From Bacteroidales bacterium (lineage in GTDB: Bacteria; Bacteroidota; Bacteroidia; Bacteroidales; Marinilabiliaceae), in the NCBI GenBank assembly GCA_015061285.1, contig SUWW01000006.1:174055-238054 (forward strand): a stretch of 64,000 bases of DNA, read 5' to 3'. The notes under the pieces were generated by a model that saw only the letters and a list, made by a program, of their open reading frames with translations, was not told the origin of the DNA and did no database searches. The position numbers and the translations under genes were made by a program. Below, in pieces: positions 43,236 to 53,300 of the stretch. Position 1 is the first letter of the stretch, and every line of letters starts with the position of its first letter.

Positions 43236-45611
43236 TCAATTCTTTATCGTCAATTTCCCTTTTTCGTCGATTATTAGTCGGCCATTGTGTTTGCTGCCAC
43301 TTTCGTCCACGAAGCCGCGAATGACGCCTGTCATGCGTTTCTCGGTGAGCACTTTCAGGTGTGTTGGTGTGATTACTTTATTCATAAATACAAAAGGAAC
43401 ACGGAATGTACAGCCAGTTTTGTACCCCATACAACCCCAAGCGCTCTTGCCTTGCACCACTTGGGCGTTGCAAAGCGGACATTTAAGCGATGATATGTCT
43501 ATAGTTTCGGCTTCCATCACTTCCAATGTCATGTTTTTGTTCGCATCCAATCGCAGACGCCCATCAACTTTATGCCCATCCACTGAAAAACCTTTTATTA
43601 TAGCTGTCTCGCCTTTGCTGATGAGCACTTTGGCTTGCGTCTCTGTAATTGTTTTGCCTTGATACTCAAACGGAATACGGAAGTTGCAACCTTCTCTGTA
43701 GCCTGAGCAACCCCACGCAGTACGCCCTTTCAAAATAGGTCGATTGCATATTGGGCATAACATTTGTTCTTTAGGCTTCTCATTTTTCGCTGGTTTGGCC
43801 TTAGTAATCTCAATATTTTGCAAACGAGGTGAGATCTTGTCTTCTTCAACTTGTCGAACTACCATGTCTGATAGTTGTCGCAATTCGTTGATGAATAGCT
43901 CTTTATCGTATTTCCCCTGTTCTATTTGACGTAGTTTTTTCTCCCATTGACCTGTTAGTTCTACCGAACGCAGCATGTCGTTCTTAAGTATGCTAATAAG
44001 CTGAATGCCGATAGGTGTTGGTTGTAGAGATTTGCCAGTTTTTACTATGTATTTACGTTTGAATAGAGTCTCTATAATGGCAGCACGAGTCGAAGGCCTA
44101 CCAATGCCATTATCCTTCATCAATTGGCGAAGTTCTTCGTCGTCGACTTGCTTGCCTGCGGTCTCCATTGCGCGGAGTAGGGTAGCTTCTGTGTATGGTT
44201 TTGGTGGCGTAGTTTTTTTCGATGCTAAAGTAGGCTTGTGCGGTCCACTTTCGTCGATTTCAAAATTTGGCAACACAGCATTTGCTTCGTCATCTTTTTT
44301 GTCGTCGTCGTCTTTGCTTTTTTGAGGAAAGCATACACGCCAACCTTGCGTAAGTATTTGTTTACCATTGCATTTGAATTCTACGCCGTTTGATGAGCCT
44401 ATGACTTGTGTTGTTGATATGTTGCTGTCGGGGTAGAAAACTGCAATAAAACGGCGTGCAATGAGGTCGTATACCAATTTCTCTTGTCTCGATAGCGATG
44501 TCGATGGCGTTACATCTGTAGGTATTATGGCGTGGTGGTCGGTTACCTTCGAGTTGTCGAATACGCGGTTCGATTTTCGAAGTTCTGCCTTGAGCAATGG
44601 TGCTGTGAGATTTGCGTATGGCGTCATTGCTGACATTATCTTAGGTATTTGAGGATAAATATCATCACTCAAATATGTAGTGTCGACGCGCGGATATGTG
44701 GTGAATTTTTGTTCGTAGAGCGATTGTATGAGACGTAGCGTTTCGTCGGCTGAGAATCCAAAACGCTTGTTGCATTCCACTTGTAGCGACGTAAGGTCGA
44801 ATAGTGAAGGCGAAGTCTCGATACCTTCCTTTTTTATTATGTTATTTATGACAAATGGCTGGTCTTGTACCTTATTGAGAGCATCGGTAGCTTTCTGTTT
44901 ATCTTCGAAGCGTCCTTGCGAAGCTGTGAAGGTTGCGTCTCTATATACAGTTTTCAATTCCCAAAAATCTTTCGATTGGAATTGCATTATTTCATGATAA
45001 CGGCTGACTATAAGAGCGAGAGTAGGAGTTTGCACTCTGCCGATAGACAACACTTGACGATTGGTGCCAAAACGTATGGTATATGCACGAGTAGCATTCA
45101 TACCTAAAAGCCAATCGCCAATGGCGCGTGCACGACCTGCTTCGTAGAGGTTGTCGAAATCGTGGCTCGAACGTAGATTGTTGAAACCATCGCGAATCGA
45201 TTTTTCGGTGAGCGATGAAATCCATAGTCGCTTTACCTCGCATCGTGTGTTGGCGAGTTCCATCACCCATCGCTGAATGAGCTCTCCCTCTTGCCCAGCA
45301 TCACCACAGTTGATAACCTCTTCGGCAGTTGATATGAGTTTTTTTATTATGTTGAACTGATGCTCACACCCTTTGTCGCCTTTGAGCCTAATTTCAAAAT
45401 TTTGCGGATTTATAGGCAGACTATGTATGTCCCAACGTCGCCATTCGGGGCGATACTCTTGAGGCTCCTTTAGTTCACATAAGTGTCCAAACACCCAAGT
45501 GACGGCGTATCCATTGCCTTCCATGTAGCCATCGCATGATTTGGTGGCTCCCAATATATTAGCAATCTCGCGCCCTACCGATGGCTTCTCGGCTATACAT
45601 ACCTTAGTCAT
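43236..45611 (-). CDS. topB: DNA topoisomerase III
   Basis: 791 residues. Type IA topoisomerase that relaxes and decatenates DNA by cleaving one strand. The toprim domain opens MTKVCIAEKPSVGREIANIL and carries the acidic motif DAGQEGELI at 104-112 (the usual form has Arg in place of Gln). The active-site tyrosine is Tyr 306 in QKFTTYPRVDTTYLSDD. Two C-terminal zinc-finger-like modules follow: CPICNRPILKGRTAWGC...GC and CPLCNAQVVQGKSAWGC...GC, each with four cysteines. The start is at 45611, 3 bp after the stop of the YihY gene, so the two may share a transcript. Related TopB proteins also sit on conjugative elements, but no element genes are near. Confidence 0.95.
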   Translation of the reverse strand: MTKVCIAEKPSVGREIANILGATKSCDGYMEGNGYAVTWVFGHLCELKEPQEYRPEWRRWDIHSLPINPQNFEIRLKGDKGCEHQFNIIKKLISTAEEVINCGDAGQEGELIQRWVMELANTRCEVKRLWISSLTEKSIRDGFNNLRSSHDFDNLYEAGRARAIGDWLLGMNATRAYTIRFGTNRQVLSIGRVQTPTLALIVSRYHEIMQFQSKDFWELKTVYRDATFTASQGRFEDKQKATDALNKVQDQPFVINNIIKKEGIETSPSLFDLTSLQVECNKRFGFSADETLRLIQSLYEQKFTTYPRVDTTYLSDDIYPQIPKIMSAMTPYANLTAPLLKAELRKSNRVFDNSKVTDHHAIIPTDVTPSTSLSRQEKLVYDLIARRFIAVFYPDSNISTTQVIGSSNGVEFKCNGKQILTQGWRVCFPQKSKDDDDKKDDEANAVLPNFEIDESGPHKPTLASKKTTPPKPYTEATLLRAMETAGKQVDDEELRQLMKDNGIGRPSTRAAIIETLFKRKYIVKTGKSLQPTPIGIQLISILKNDMLRSVELTGQWEKKLRQIEQGKYDKELFINELRQLSDMVVRQVEEDKISPRLQNIEITKAKPAKNEKPKEQMLCPICNRPILKGRTAWGCSGYREGCNFRIPFEYQGKTITETQAKVLISKGETAIIKGFSVDGHKVDGRLRLDANKNMTLEVMEAETIDISSLKCPLCNAQVVQGKSAWGCMGYKTGCTFRVPFVFMNKVITPTHLKVLTEKRMTGVIRGFVDESGSKHNGRLIIDEKGKLTIKN

Positions 45612-45614
45612 TCG

Positions 45615-46937
45615 TTATAGATCTTTTATTAGTTTGCTGCCTATTTCCGAATCTTTGGATATGGTTAGTTGGTCGGCGAAATCGGAGATGCGGCGAAATT
45701 CGTCTGTCTTCATCTTTTCGCTCATATCTATGTCGCCCTTTTCCTCTATCATGCATACGAAGCTGTGAACGGTCATAATGTTTATGTCGAATGCTGGTTG
45801 ATATGCCGACTCATTCTTTTTGTTGTCGTGTGCTTGTACTTCCGACACAAGACCTATTTCTGTAAGTTGCGATACTATTTTCACTACTAAGAGTAATGGC
45901 AGTTTCAGTCGAACAGAAATCTCGGCTGGTGTTGGTGCTGGTTTTCTCTGTTCGAAATCTTTCACTATGCACGTAAGTATGTATAACGCTATTTTGCGGC
46001 GTAGTGATATGCTGTATTTACTTGTGTCGGAGTCGAGCGAACGTGTGTGGTAGTTTTGTGCTGCAAAAGCTATCTCGCATCCTAACATAATTATATACCA
46101 CATCGTTTGTACCCACATCAGAAAAAGCGGTATGGCAGCGAAACTACCATATATGGCGTTGTTTTTCGACATACCTATTTGAAAATATAAGTATACAAAT
46201 TGCGTCACAAGCAAACCGATGCCTCCTATTGAACCTCCTAATAGCGCTGGACCAAAATGCACTTTGGTAACTGGCAATATGTAGTAGACAAGCGTAAGTC
46301 CAATGCATATTAGCACGCAAGGGGCGATAGTCATAGTGATTTGCCAAACCTTTTTTAGCACAAAACTATCGGATATTTGGCTCGACATCTCCACCATGAA
46401 GCCGCTATATGCTGCTACGGCTATGATAGCTATTATAACTATAGATACGTAATCACTGAATTTGCGAGCTAATGAACGCGATTTCTTAGTTTCCCATATC
46501 TGGTTGAATGCCGATTCGGCGCGTCCAATGAGTTTCATGACGGCCCATATCAACATTGCAAAACTTACGCCTGCGAGCAAGCCATTTTTCATGCTATTTA
46601 GATACTTCTCGGCGAATTCTATTAGGTAGTTGGCTATCATCTCTTGCCCTTCGAGCGATGTGCGCATCGATTCTATAAGTATGTCGCCAAAGCCAAATGC
46701 GTTTGCTATGCCGAATGCCATGGCTACGAGAGGTACAATGGCCAAAACTAAATAATAGGTTAGAGCCGAAGCTTTGTCGGCGCAGCGGTCGTTGTCGAAT
46801 TTGTGCACTGCCAAAGCCACTACTCGTGCTATGGTGAGCAGTTGTGAGTTGCGTTTACTGAGGTCTTCTTTGTGTATGCGCCACATATCTCTTCGCACGA
46901 AGTCGGTTGCGGTGCGTAGCATTTCGGTTGCTTTCAC
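45615..46937 (-). CDS. YihY/BrkB family inner-membrane protein
   Basis: 440 residues. The N-terminal two thirds (residues ~60-310) contain six or so hydrophobic helices (ALTYYLVLAIVPLVAMAFGI, GVSFAMLIWAVMKLIG, YVSIVIIAIIAVAAYSGF and later spans). The opening KASALTYYLVLAIVPLVAMAFGI is the YihY/BrkB signature. The C-terminal 120 residues are soluble and look like a winged-helix-type region (KPAPTPAEISVRLKLPLLLVVKIVSQLTEIGLVSEV), common in the Bacteroidota version. Function is not established; the old RNase BN label is disproved. It lies directly upstream of topB on the same strand. Confidence 0.9.
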   Translation of the reverse strand: MKATEMLRTATDFVRRDMWRIHKEDLSKRNSQLLTIARVVALAVHKFDNDRCADKASALTYYLVLAIVPLVAMAFGIANAFGFGDILIESMRTSLEGQEMIANYLIEFAEKYLNSMKNGLLAGVSFAMLIWAVMKLIGRAESAFNQIWETKKSRSLARKFSDYVSIVIIAIIAVAAYSGFMVEMSSQISDSFVLKKVWQITMTIAPCVLICIGLTLVYYILPVTKVHFGPALLGGSIGGIGLLVTQFVYLYFQIGMSKNNAIYGSFAAIPLFLMWVQTMWYIIMLGCEIAFAAQNYHTRSLDSDTSKYSISLRRKIALYILTCIVKDFEQRKPAPTPAEISVRLKLPLLLVVKIVSQLTEIGLVSEVQAHDNKKNESAYQPAFDINIMTVHSFVCMIEEKGDIDMSEKMKTDEFRRISDFADQLTISKDSEIGSKLIKDL

Positions 46938-47114
46938 GATTCTGTATGTTTATATGTAATCGCAAATTTAACGTTGAATGAACAAAACTCAAGTGTTCAC
47001 TTTTTATGTGTGTAGAATTTTGAATCCTCGACTCTTCTATCTATCGGAAAAATTGAATGCATAAAATTCTCGCCATTTTCATAACTTGGCGCAAATTTGA
47101 TTGCTAACCTAACT

Positions 47115-49286
47115 ATGAAACTTAAGTTTGTTCGCATTTTTATATTGTTTATTGTCTTAATATCAATTGATTATAATTTACAAGCGCAAGACGGAACGCT
47201 TATCGATAGTTTGCTCAATGTAGCTCGAACCACCGACAACGATAGTATTAGAGGCGTTTGTTATCGTCGTATAGCGTTTAATACTTATGAAAACGATACT
47301 GTAGAGTATTATGCAAATCTCGGTCTCGAAGCTTCGATGCGTGCTGCCGATGTCGAAAATCAAACAAAGTGCCTTTATTGTCTGGCGCAAAACTCATACT
47401 ACAACGAGAAATTCAATACTTCAATCTATTATTTACGCCGCATCTTAGAGTTTGCTGCCGATGACGAAAATGGTTCTTATAAGCGCTTCGAAGGTTATGC
47501 ATACAACCTAATGGCTACCAATTACGACCTGCTGCATAAAACCGACAGTTTTCAAATAAATATGAAGAAGGCTGTCGAAACTTTTACTGAGTTGCGCGAC
47601 ACTTTTATGATTATTGATTGCCTTAGTGGTATGGGCGCTCAAAGCAGCAATAGTGGTTTGTATACCACAGCTATCGACTACTACAATCAGGCGCTTGCAA
47701 TGTCGCGCACCGCCAATTTCCCCGATTGTGTATATCGTATGTTGACCGAAATGGCCGATGTGTGTATTAATTCGTTTGCCGATGCACCGCAAGAGCGTCC
47801 AGAACAGTTGCGCTTTGCCTTGCAATATGCACGCGAAGCCAAACTTATGGGCAGCGACAATGTCGGCGACCTCACCATAATACTCAACAATCTCACTCGT
47901 GCCAAAGCATATCAGTATCTTTTCGAGCGAACCAGTAATGTTGCCTATGCCGACAGTAGTAGCGTGGCAATTGCTGAAGGTGAACAATTGTTGCGCAATA
48001 CACCAATCCCAAGTTATGCTGTAGATTTCGACATTCTCAAAGCAAAACAACTTTTGAATAACAATCAGTATCGTAAGGCGCTTGCTCTCTTGGAAAGCGA
48101 CCTTGAGACGGTGCGTCAGGAGTCGCTATCGGTGGCTGAACTAAATATTTATGAACTTTTGCCTCAGTGCTACGAGAAGATTGGCGACTTCGCTAATGCA
48201 TATAAAGCCGAGCATCATCTGCGCCTACTGAAACAGAATTTCCAAAACGAGCAGAAAATGCGCCAATCTATTGAATATCAGCAGCAACTTATTCATGAGG
48301 AAGAGATGCGACAGATAGAGATAGAGAGAATAAACCGCGAAGCAGAGATGCGCCGTCAACGTATTGTGGGCATCGCGCTAATCTGTGGCTTGGGGCTGGC
48401 ACTATCGCTCATAGTAGTTATTCTGCGCTCTCTCAAGGAGAAAAAACGTACCAACGAATTGCTCGCTAAACAAAAAGATGAGATTACCGCTCAGCGCGAC
48501 CAACTCAACGAGACGAATAAGCAGATTACTGCAAGTATCAACTACGCTCACCTCATTCAGTCGGCTGCCATAAGCACTGTTGATGAAGTGCGCGAGCTGT
48601 TCCCTGAAAGTTTTGTCTATTATCATCCTAAAAATATTGTCAGTGGCGACTGGTATCGTGTGGCACGTTTTGGTGAATATCGCATTCTTGTTGTTGCCGA
48701 TTGTACGGGTCACGGCGTACCAGGTGCAATGCTAAGTATGTTGGGTATTAGTGCACTCAAAGAAATTTTAGCCGATATGGGGCAGCGAGGTCAAGAGCCA
48801 CAGCCTTCGGAAATTCTCAATCGCATGCGTAAACAGATAATAGAGTCGTTGGCAAAGAGCGACGACAATAACTATCATGCCGAAGATGGTATGGACGTGG
48901 CTGTGCTCATATTTATGCCCGACAAAACCAAGGCTGTATATGCAGGTGCTAAGCAAGATCTCTTCCTCATTCGCGATGGCGCAGCACAACGTATCAAGGG
49001 CGATAGTATGCCTATTGGTCGCTATGTGAAAGAGAACGATTTCAGCCAAACCGAAATAGAACTCCAAAATGGCGATATGATATACCTATTCAGCGATGGT
49101 ATAAAAGACCAGTTCGGTCCGAACGGAAAATTCCTTGCAAAGCGTCAGACTGCGTTTTTCGAAGAGTATGCAAGTCACCCCGTAGACGAACAACTCGAGA
49201 CAATCACAAAACTCATTACCGATTGGCGTGCAGGTCTTGTTCAAACCGACGACCAAACTATGGTTGGCGTGCGCGTGGTGATGTAG
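47115..49286 (+). CDS. TPR sensor with SpoIIE/PP2C phosphatase output
   Basis: 723 residues from the ATG at 47115 (TTG six codons upstream is less likely). Signal peptide ends NLQAQ. The periplasmic part (about 25-420) is built of TPR-like helical repeats. A transmembrane helix near 425-445 (IVGIALICGLGLALSLIVVIL) and a coiled coil of about 40 residues lead to a PP2C-type SpoIIE domain, about 485-723: DWYRVARFGEYRILVVADCTGHGVPGAMLSMLG, then DGMDVAVLIF and YLFSDGIKDQFGP, containing the metal-binding aspartates. Likely a membrane-spanning serine/threonine phosphatase that acts on anti-sigma antagonists; partner unknown. It is followed by the TonB-like gene 71 bp downstream. Confidence 0.9.
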   Translation: MKLKFVRIFILFIVLISIDYNLQAQDGTLIDSLLNVARTTDNDSIRGVCYRRIAFNTYENDTVEYYANLGLEASMRAADVENQTKCLYCLAQNSYYNEKFNTSIYYLRRILEFAADDENGSYKRFEGYAYNLMATNYDLLHKTDSFQINMKKAVETFTELRDTFMIIDCLSGMGAQSSNSGLYTTAIDYYNQALAMSRTANFPDCVYRMLTEMADVCINSFADAPQERPEQLRFALQYAREAKLMGSDNVGDLTIILNNLTRAKAYQYLFERTSNVAYADSSSVAIAEGEQLLRNTPIPSYAVDFDILKAKQLLNNNQYRKALALLESDLETVRQESLSVAELNIYELLPQCYEKIGDFANAYKAEHHLRLLKQNFQNEQKMRQSIEYQQQLIHEEEMRQIEIERINREAEMRRQRIVGIALICGLGLALSLIVVILRSLKEKKRTNELLAKQKDEITAQRDQLNETNKQITASINYAHLIQSAAISTVDEVRELFPESFVYYHPKNIVSGDWYRVARFGEYRILVVADCTGHGVPGAMLSMLGISALKEILADMGQRGQEPQPSEILNRMRKQIIESLAKSDDNNYHAEDGMDVAVLIFMPDKTKAVYAGAKQDLFLIRDGAAQRIKGDSMPIGRYVKENDFSQTEIELQNGDMIYLFSDGIKDQFGPNGKFLAKRQTAFFEEYASHPVDEQLETITKLITDWRAGLVQTDDQTMVGVRVVM

Positions 49287-49357
49287 TTAATTACGAGTTA
49301 CGAATTCCAAATTGTGAGATTGTATAACTACGGAAAACGTTGATTTATTCATAAGCC

Positions 49358-50224
49358 ATGAACCACGGGAAGAACACTTGCAACCAGCTGAAAGCCATTC
49401 GCAAACAAATTGCCGATGCCAACGATATTGCCTACGAACCTCACGAATGTACGTTTGATGGCGAATGCCGTGGCACATGTCCGGCGTGCGAAGGCGAGAT
49501 GCGCTACATAGAGCGTGAACTTCAGCGCCGCCAAAGCCTTGGGAAAAAGATTGCCGTGGTGGGAATTGCCACTGGGCTATCGGCTGCGGTAGCTACTACG
49601 CAACAATCGTGCGGCGTTCCTAAAGGCGATAACAGACCGATAAGTCCTGTTTATAGTCATGAGATTTATGAAATACCAGATGAAGCGACGATAGAAGAAG
49701 GTGAAGTGCCTGTTTGTGGACATTTTGACGAGATTCCAATTAATCTATCTCCTTCACAAACATTTGAAGAATACGTAAAGGAAAATGTGCGTATGTATAA
49801 CGGAACGCCTATTTGGATTTCATCTTCGGAGATGAATGAAAACGATGAAGTTGAGTATCACATTGTGGAAGTAGATTGTCGCGACCTAAGAGAAGATGAC
49901 GAGGTTTGGCTTATAGCCGATGAAATGCCCGAATTTCCCGGAGGTCGGGAAGCTCTCCGTAAATATTTACAAGAAAGCATTCATTATCCAAAGGAAGCCA
50001 TTGTTGACAAAATCCAAGGACGTGTGTTCGTTAGTTTTGTTGTTGATAGCGATGGTAGCGTATACAATGTAAAAGTGACACGCCCATTCAATGAACTTCT
50101 CGATGCTGAGTCAATTCGAATTGTGAAGTCTATGCCTCGCTGGAAGCCTGGGAAACGTGATGGTGTGCCAGTAAAGGTTAGTTATACTGTACCTATTAAT
50201 TTCCGTTTGCCAGAGAATAACTAG
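49358..50224 (+). CDS. TonB C-terminal domain protein with N-terminal cysteine cluster
   Basis: 288 residues. The C-terminal 90 residues are a TonB domain (EMPEFPGGREALRKYLQESIHYPKEAIVDKIQGRVFVSFVVDSDGSVYNVKVTRP...MPRWKPGKRDGVPVKVSYTVPINF). The N-terminus is cytosolic and unlike classical TonB: cysteines 8, 31, 37, 41 and 44 in EC...EC..TCPACEGE, then a charged helix, and a transmembrane helix near 65-80. Proline-rich spacer absent. The cysteine pattern could bind a metal. Energy transduction to outer-membrane receptors is one reading, but no ExbBD genes are near, and the N-terminus suggests a regulatory version. Confidence 0.85.
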   Translation: MNHGKNTCNQLKAIRKQIADANDIAYEPHECTFDGECRGTCPACEGEMRYIERELQRRQSLGKKIAVVGIATGLSAAVATTQQSCGVPKGDNRPISPVYSHEIYEIPDEATIEEGEVPVCGHFDEIPINLSPSQTFEEYVKENVRMYNGTPIWISSSEMNENDEVEYHIVEVDCRDLREDDEVWLIADEMPEFPGGREALRKYLQESIHYPKEAIVDKIQGRVFVSFVVDSDGSVYNVKVTRPFNELLDAESIRIVKSMPRWKPGKRDGVPVKVSYTVPINFRLPENN

Positions 50225-50334
50225 GATAGTAAAGAATCTGCGCGAATCCGTTCAATCTGTGAAGTCTGCGTTCAAATAGTCTATTTGTAAATAGTCTAAT
50301 CACCAAATTGTAAAGTTTTTATTGTTGTTAGCCT

Positions 50335-50342
50335 TATCTTTG
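50335..50342 (+). promoter_or_regulatory. -7 promoter element of purL
   Basis: TATCTTTG matches TAnnTTTG exactly. An upstream TTG at 50308-50310 is 24 nt away. The element lies 22 nt before the purL ATG, so the leader is very short. Confidence 0.55.
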
Positions 50343-50364
50343 GGGGCAAAACAACAAATACAAA

Positions 50365-53300
50365 ATGGTATTTTTCTTCAAGGGCTCCGATGCCCACGTT
50401 TTGGCCGTAAATGCGGCTTCCGGCTTGAATGCCGATGATATAAAAAAGTTGCAATGGTTATTTAGTGAGGCTACTCCAATCGAACAATCGAAGATTGATG
50501 GCTATTTCGTTGGCCCACGTCGAGAGATGATTACACCTTGGAGTACTAACGCTGTTGAAATTACCCAAAACATGGGTATAGAAGGCATTCTGCGCATCGA
50601 GGAGTATTTCCCTGTGGAGAACGATAAAGCCTCGTTCGACCCTATGCTCCAAGTGCTCTACAATGGACTCGATGACTCGGTTTTTGCCATCGATAAGAAG
50701 CCCGACGACATTGTGTATATCGAAGATATGAAGGCCTACAACAAGAAAGAGGGCTTGGCTCTCAGCGCTCAAGAGATTGAATATCTCGAAGGCCTTGCTA
50801 AACGCCTTGGTCGTCCGCTTACCGATTCGGAAGTTTTCGGCTTCTCGCAGGTTAACTCGGAGCACTGCCGCCACAAAATTTTCAACGGCATCTTCGTTAT
50901 CGATGGTAAAGAGAGAGAACTATCACTCTTCAAGCTCATCAAGCGCACAAGTGAAGAAAACCATAACTATTTGGTTTCTGCTTATAAAGATAATGTTGCT
51001 TTCATCGAAGGTTCTGTAGCTATGCAGTTTGCTCCTGCCGAGGCCGACAAACCTTCCTATTTTGAAACAAAAGATATTGATACCGTACTCTCGCTCAAGG
51101 CCGAGACGCACAACTTCCCAACAACTGTAGAACCTTTCAACGGCGCCGCAACTGGTACTGGTGGTGAGATTCGCGACCGTTTGGCTGGTGGCACAGGCTC
51201 TCTCCCTATGGCTGGTACGGCTGTATATATGACCTCATATTCGCGCCTCGCCGAGGATCGCCCTTGGGAAAAAGGCGTGCCAGTTCGTCAGTGGCTCTAT
51301 CAGACGCCGGCACAGATACTTATAAAGGCGTCGAATGGTGCCAGTGATTTTGGTAACAAGTTCGGTCAGCCGCTCATCTGCGGTTCTGTACTTACTTACG
51401 AACATCAAGAGCATGGTCGTTCGCTTGCATACGATAAGGTAATTATGATGGCTGGTGGTATCGGTTTCGCTAAGAAGACCGATGCTCTCAAACAAACACC
51501 AAAACCAGGTCAGGAAGTTGTTGTCCTTGGTGGCGATAACTATCGTATTGGTATGGGTGGTGGCGCTGTGTCGAGTGTAGCTACTGGCGAATATGGCAAC
51601 TCTATTGAGCTCAATGCCGTTCAGCGTTCTAACCCAGAGATGCAGAAACGTGTCATGAACGCCATTCGTGGCATGGTGGAGTCGGATAACAATCCTATCA
51701 TCTCTATCCACGACCATGGTGCTGGCGGTCACCTCAATTGTCTTTCGGAACTCGTAGAAGAGACGGGTGGTAATATAGATATGAGCAAGCTACCCGTTGG
51801 CGATCCAACGCTTTCGGCTCGCGAGATTGTGGGCAACGAAAGTCAGGAGCGCATGGGACTTGTGGTTGAGAAGAAAGATATCGACCTTCTCAAACGTGTT
51901 GCCGACCGCGAGCGTGCTCCTATGTACGTAGTTGGTGAAACTACCAACGACCTCAATTTCCGCTTCTATCAGCCCGATGGTCAGACGCCTATCAACCTGA
52001 AACTTGCTGATATGTTCGGCAATCCGCCTAAAACGGTTATGACCGACAATAGTAATCCGCTTCAGTATAAGCCGGTTGCCTATCAACCCGAAGAAGATGG
52101 CACGTTGGCTAATACCATAAATAAGTATATTGAAGATGTGCTCCGCTTGGAATCAGTTGCTTGTAAAGATTGGTTGACCAATAAAGTCGACCGTTCAGTG
52201 ACGGGTAAGATTGCTAAGCAACAGTGCGCCGGCGAACTCCAGTTGCCTCTCAACGACCTTGGCGCTGTAGCTCTCGACTACAAAGGCAAACTCGGTATGG
52301 CTACCTCAATTGGTCACGCACCGGCTGTTGGTCTTATCGACCCAGCTGCGGGTTCGGTTATGTCGGTTGCTGAGGCTCTTACAAATATCGTATGGGCACC
52401 GCTTCAGCACGGTTTGAAGGGCGTTTCGCTCTCGGCAAACTGGATGTGGCCTTGTCGTCAGAAGGGCGAAGATGCTCGACTCTACAAAGCAGTGGAGGCG
52501 ATGAGCGACTTCGTTTGCAAACTCGGCATAAATATTCCTACTGGTAAGGATTCGCTCTCGATGACGCAGAAATATCCTTCTGGTGATGCTGTGTTGTCGC
52601 CTGGTACGGTGATTATTTCGGCAATGGGCGAAGTTTCTGACATACGTAAGATTGTTGAACCAGTACTCGTATGCGACGAGAACACTGCACTTCTCTATGT
52701 AGATTTCTCTTCTATGGATGCTTGCCTTGGTGGTAGCGCCTTGGCTCAAGTTCTTGGTCGCGTAGGTAACGACGCTCCTACGGTTGCCGATGTCGATTAC
52801 TTCGTGAAGGCTTTTGCCTCTATTCAGAAACTCATCAGCGATGGCCTTGTGCTTGCTGGTCACGACGTTTCGGCTGGTGGTCTTGTAACTACGCTGCTCG
52901 AGATGTGTTTTGCTAATACTAAGTATGGCATTGCCGCCGATGCCTCCCATCTTGCTAATGGTGATGCTGTTAAGGCTCTCTTCTCAGAGAATCCTGCCGT
53001 TGTACTTCAGGTTCGCAATGTGGCTAAAGTAGCTTCTATCCTCGAAGCCGATGGTGTTAAGTATTCATATATCGGTCATCCACAAGAGAAACGTACACTC
53101 GAAATCGGTCTCAATGGCGATCTCTTCGACTTAGACATCGACCACTTGCGCGATGTTTGGTATCAGACTTCATACCTACTCGACTGCAAGCAGAGTGGCG
53201 AGAAGAAGGCTGCCGAGCGTTATGCTAATTATAAAAACCAGCCTCTCGATATTAAGTTGCCAGCTAATTTCGATGGTTCTCTCAAGACCTTAGGTTTGTC

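Noticed and set aside
43236..46937. topB as part of a conjugative or integrative element
   Set aside because: No transfer, integrase or relaxase genes nearby; flanked by rnpB and housekeeping-type genes.
50225..50334. tRNA-like segment with GTTCAAAT
   Set aside because: No cloverleaf can be drawn around it; only the T-loop-like word is present.
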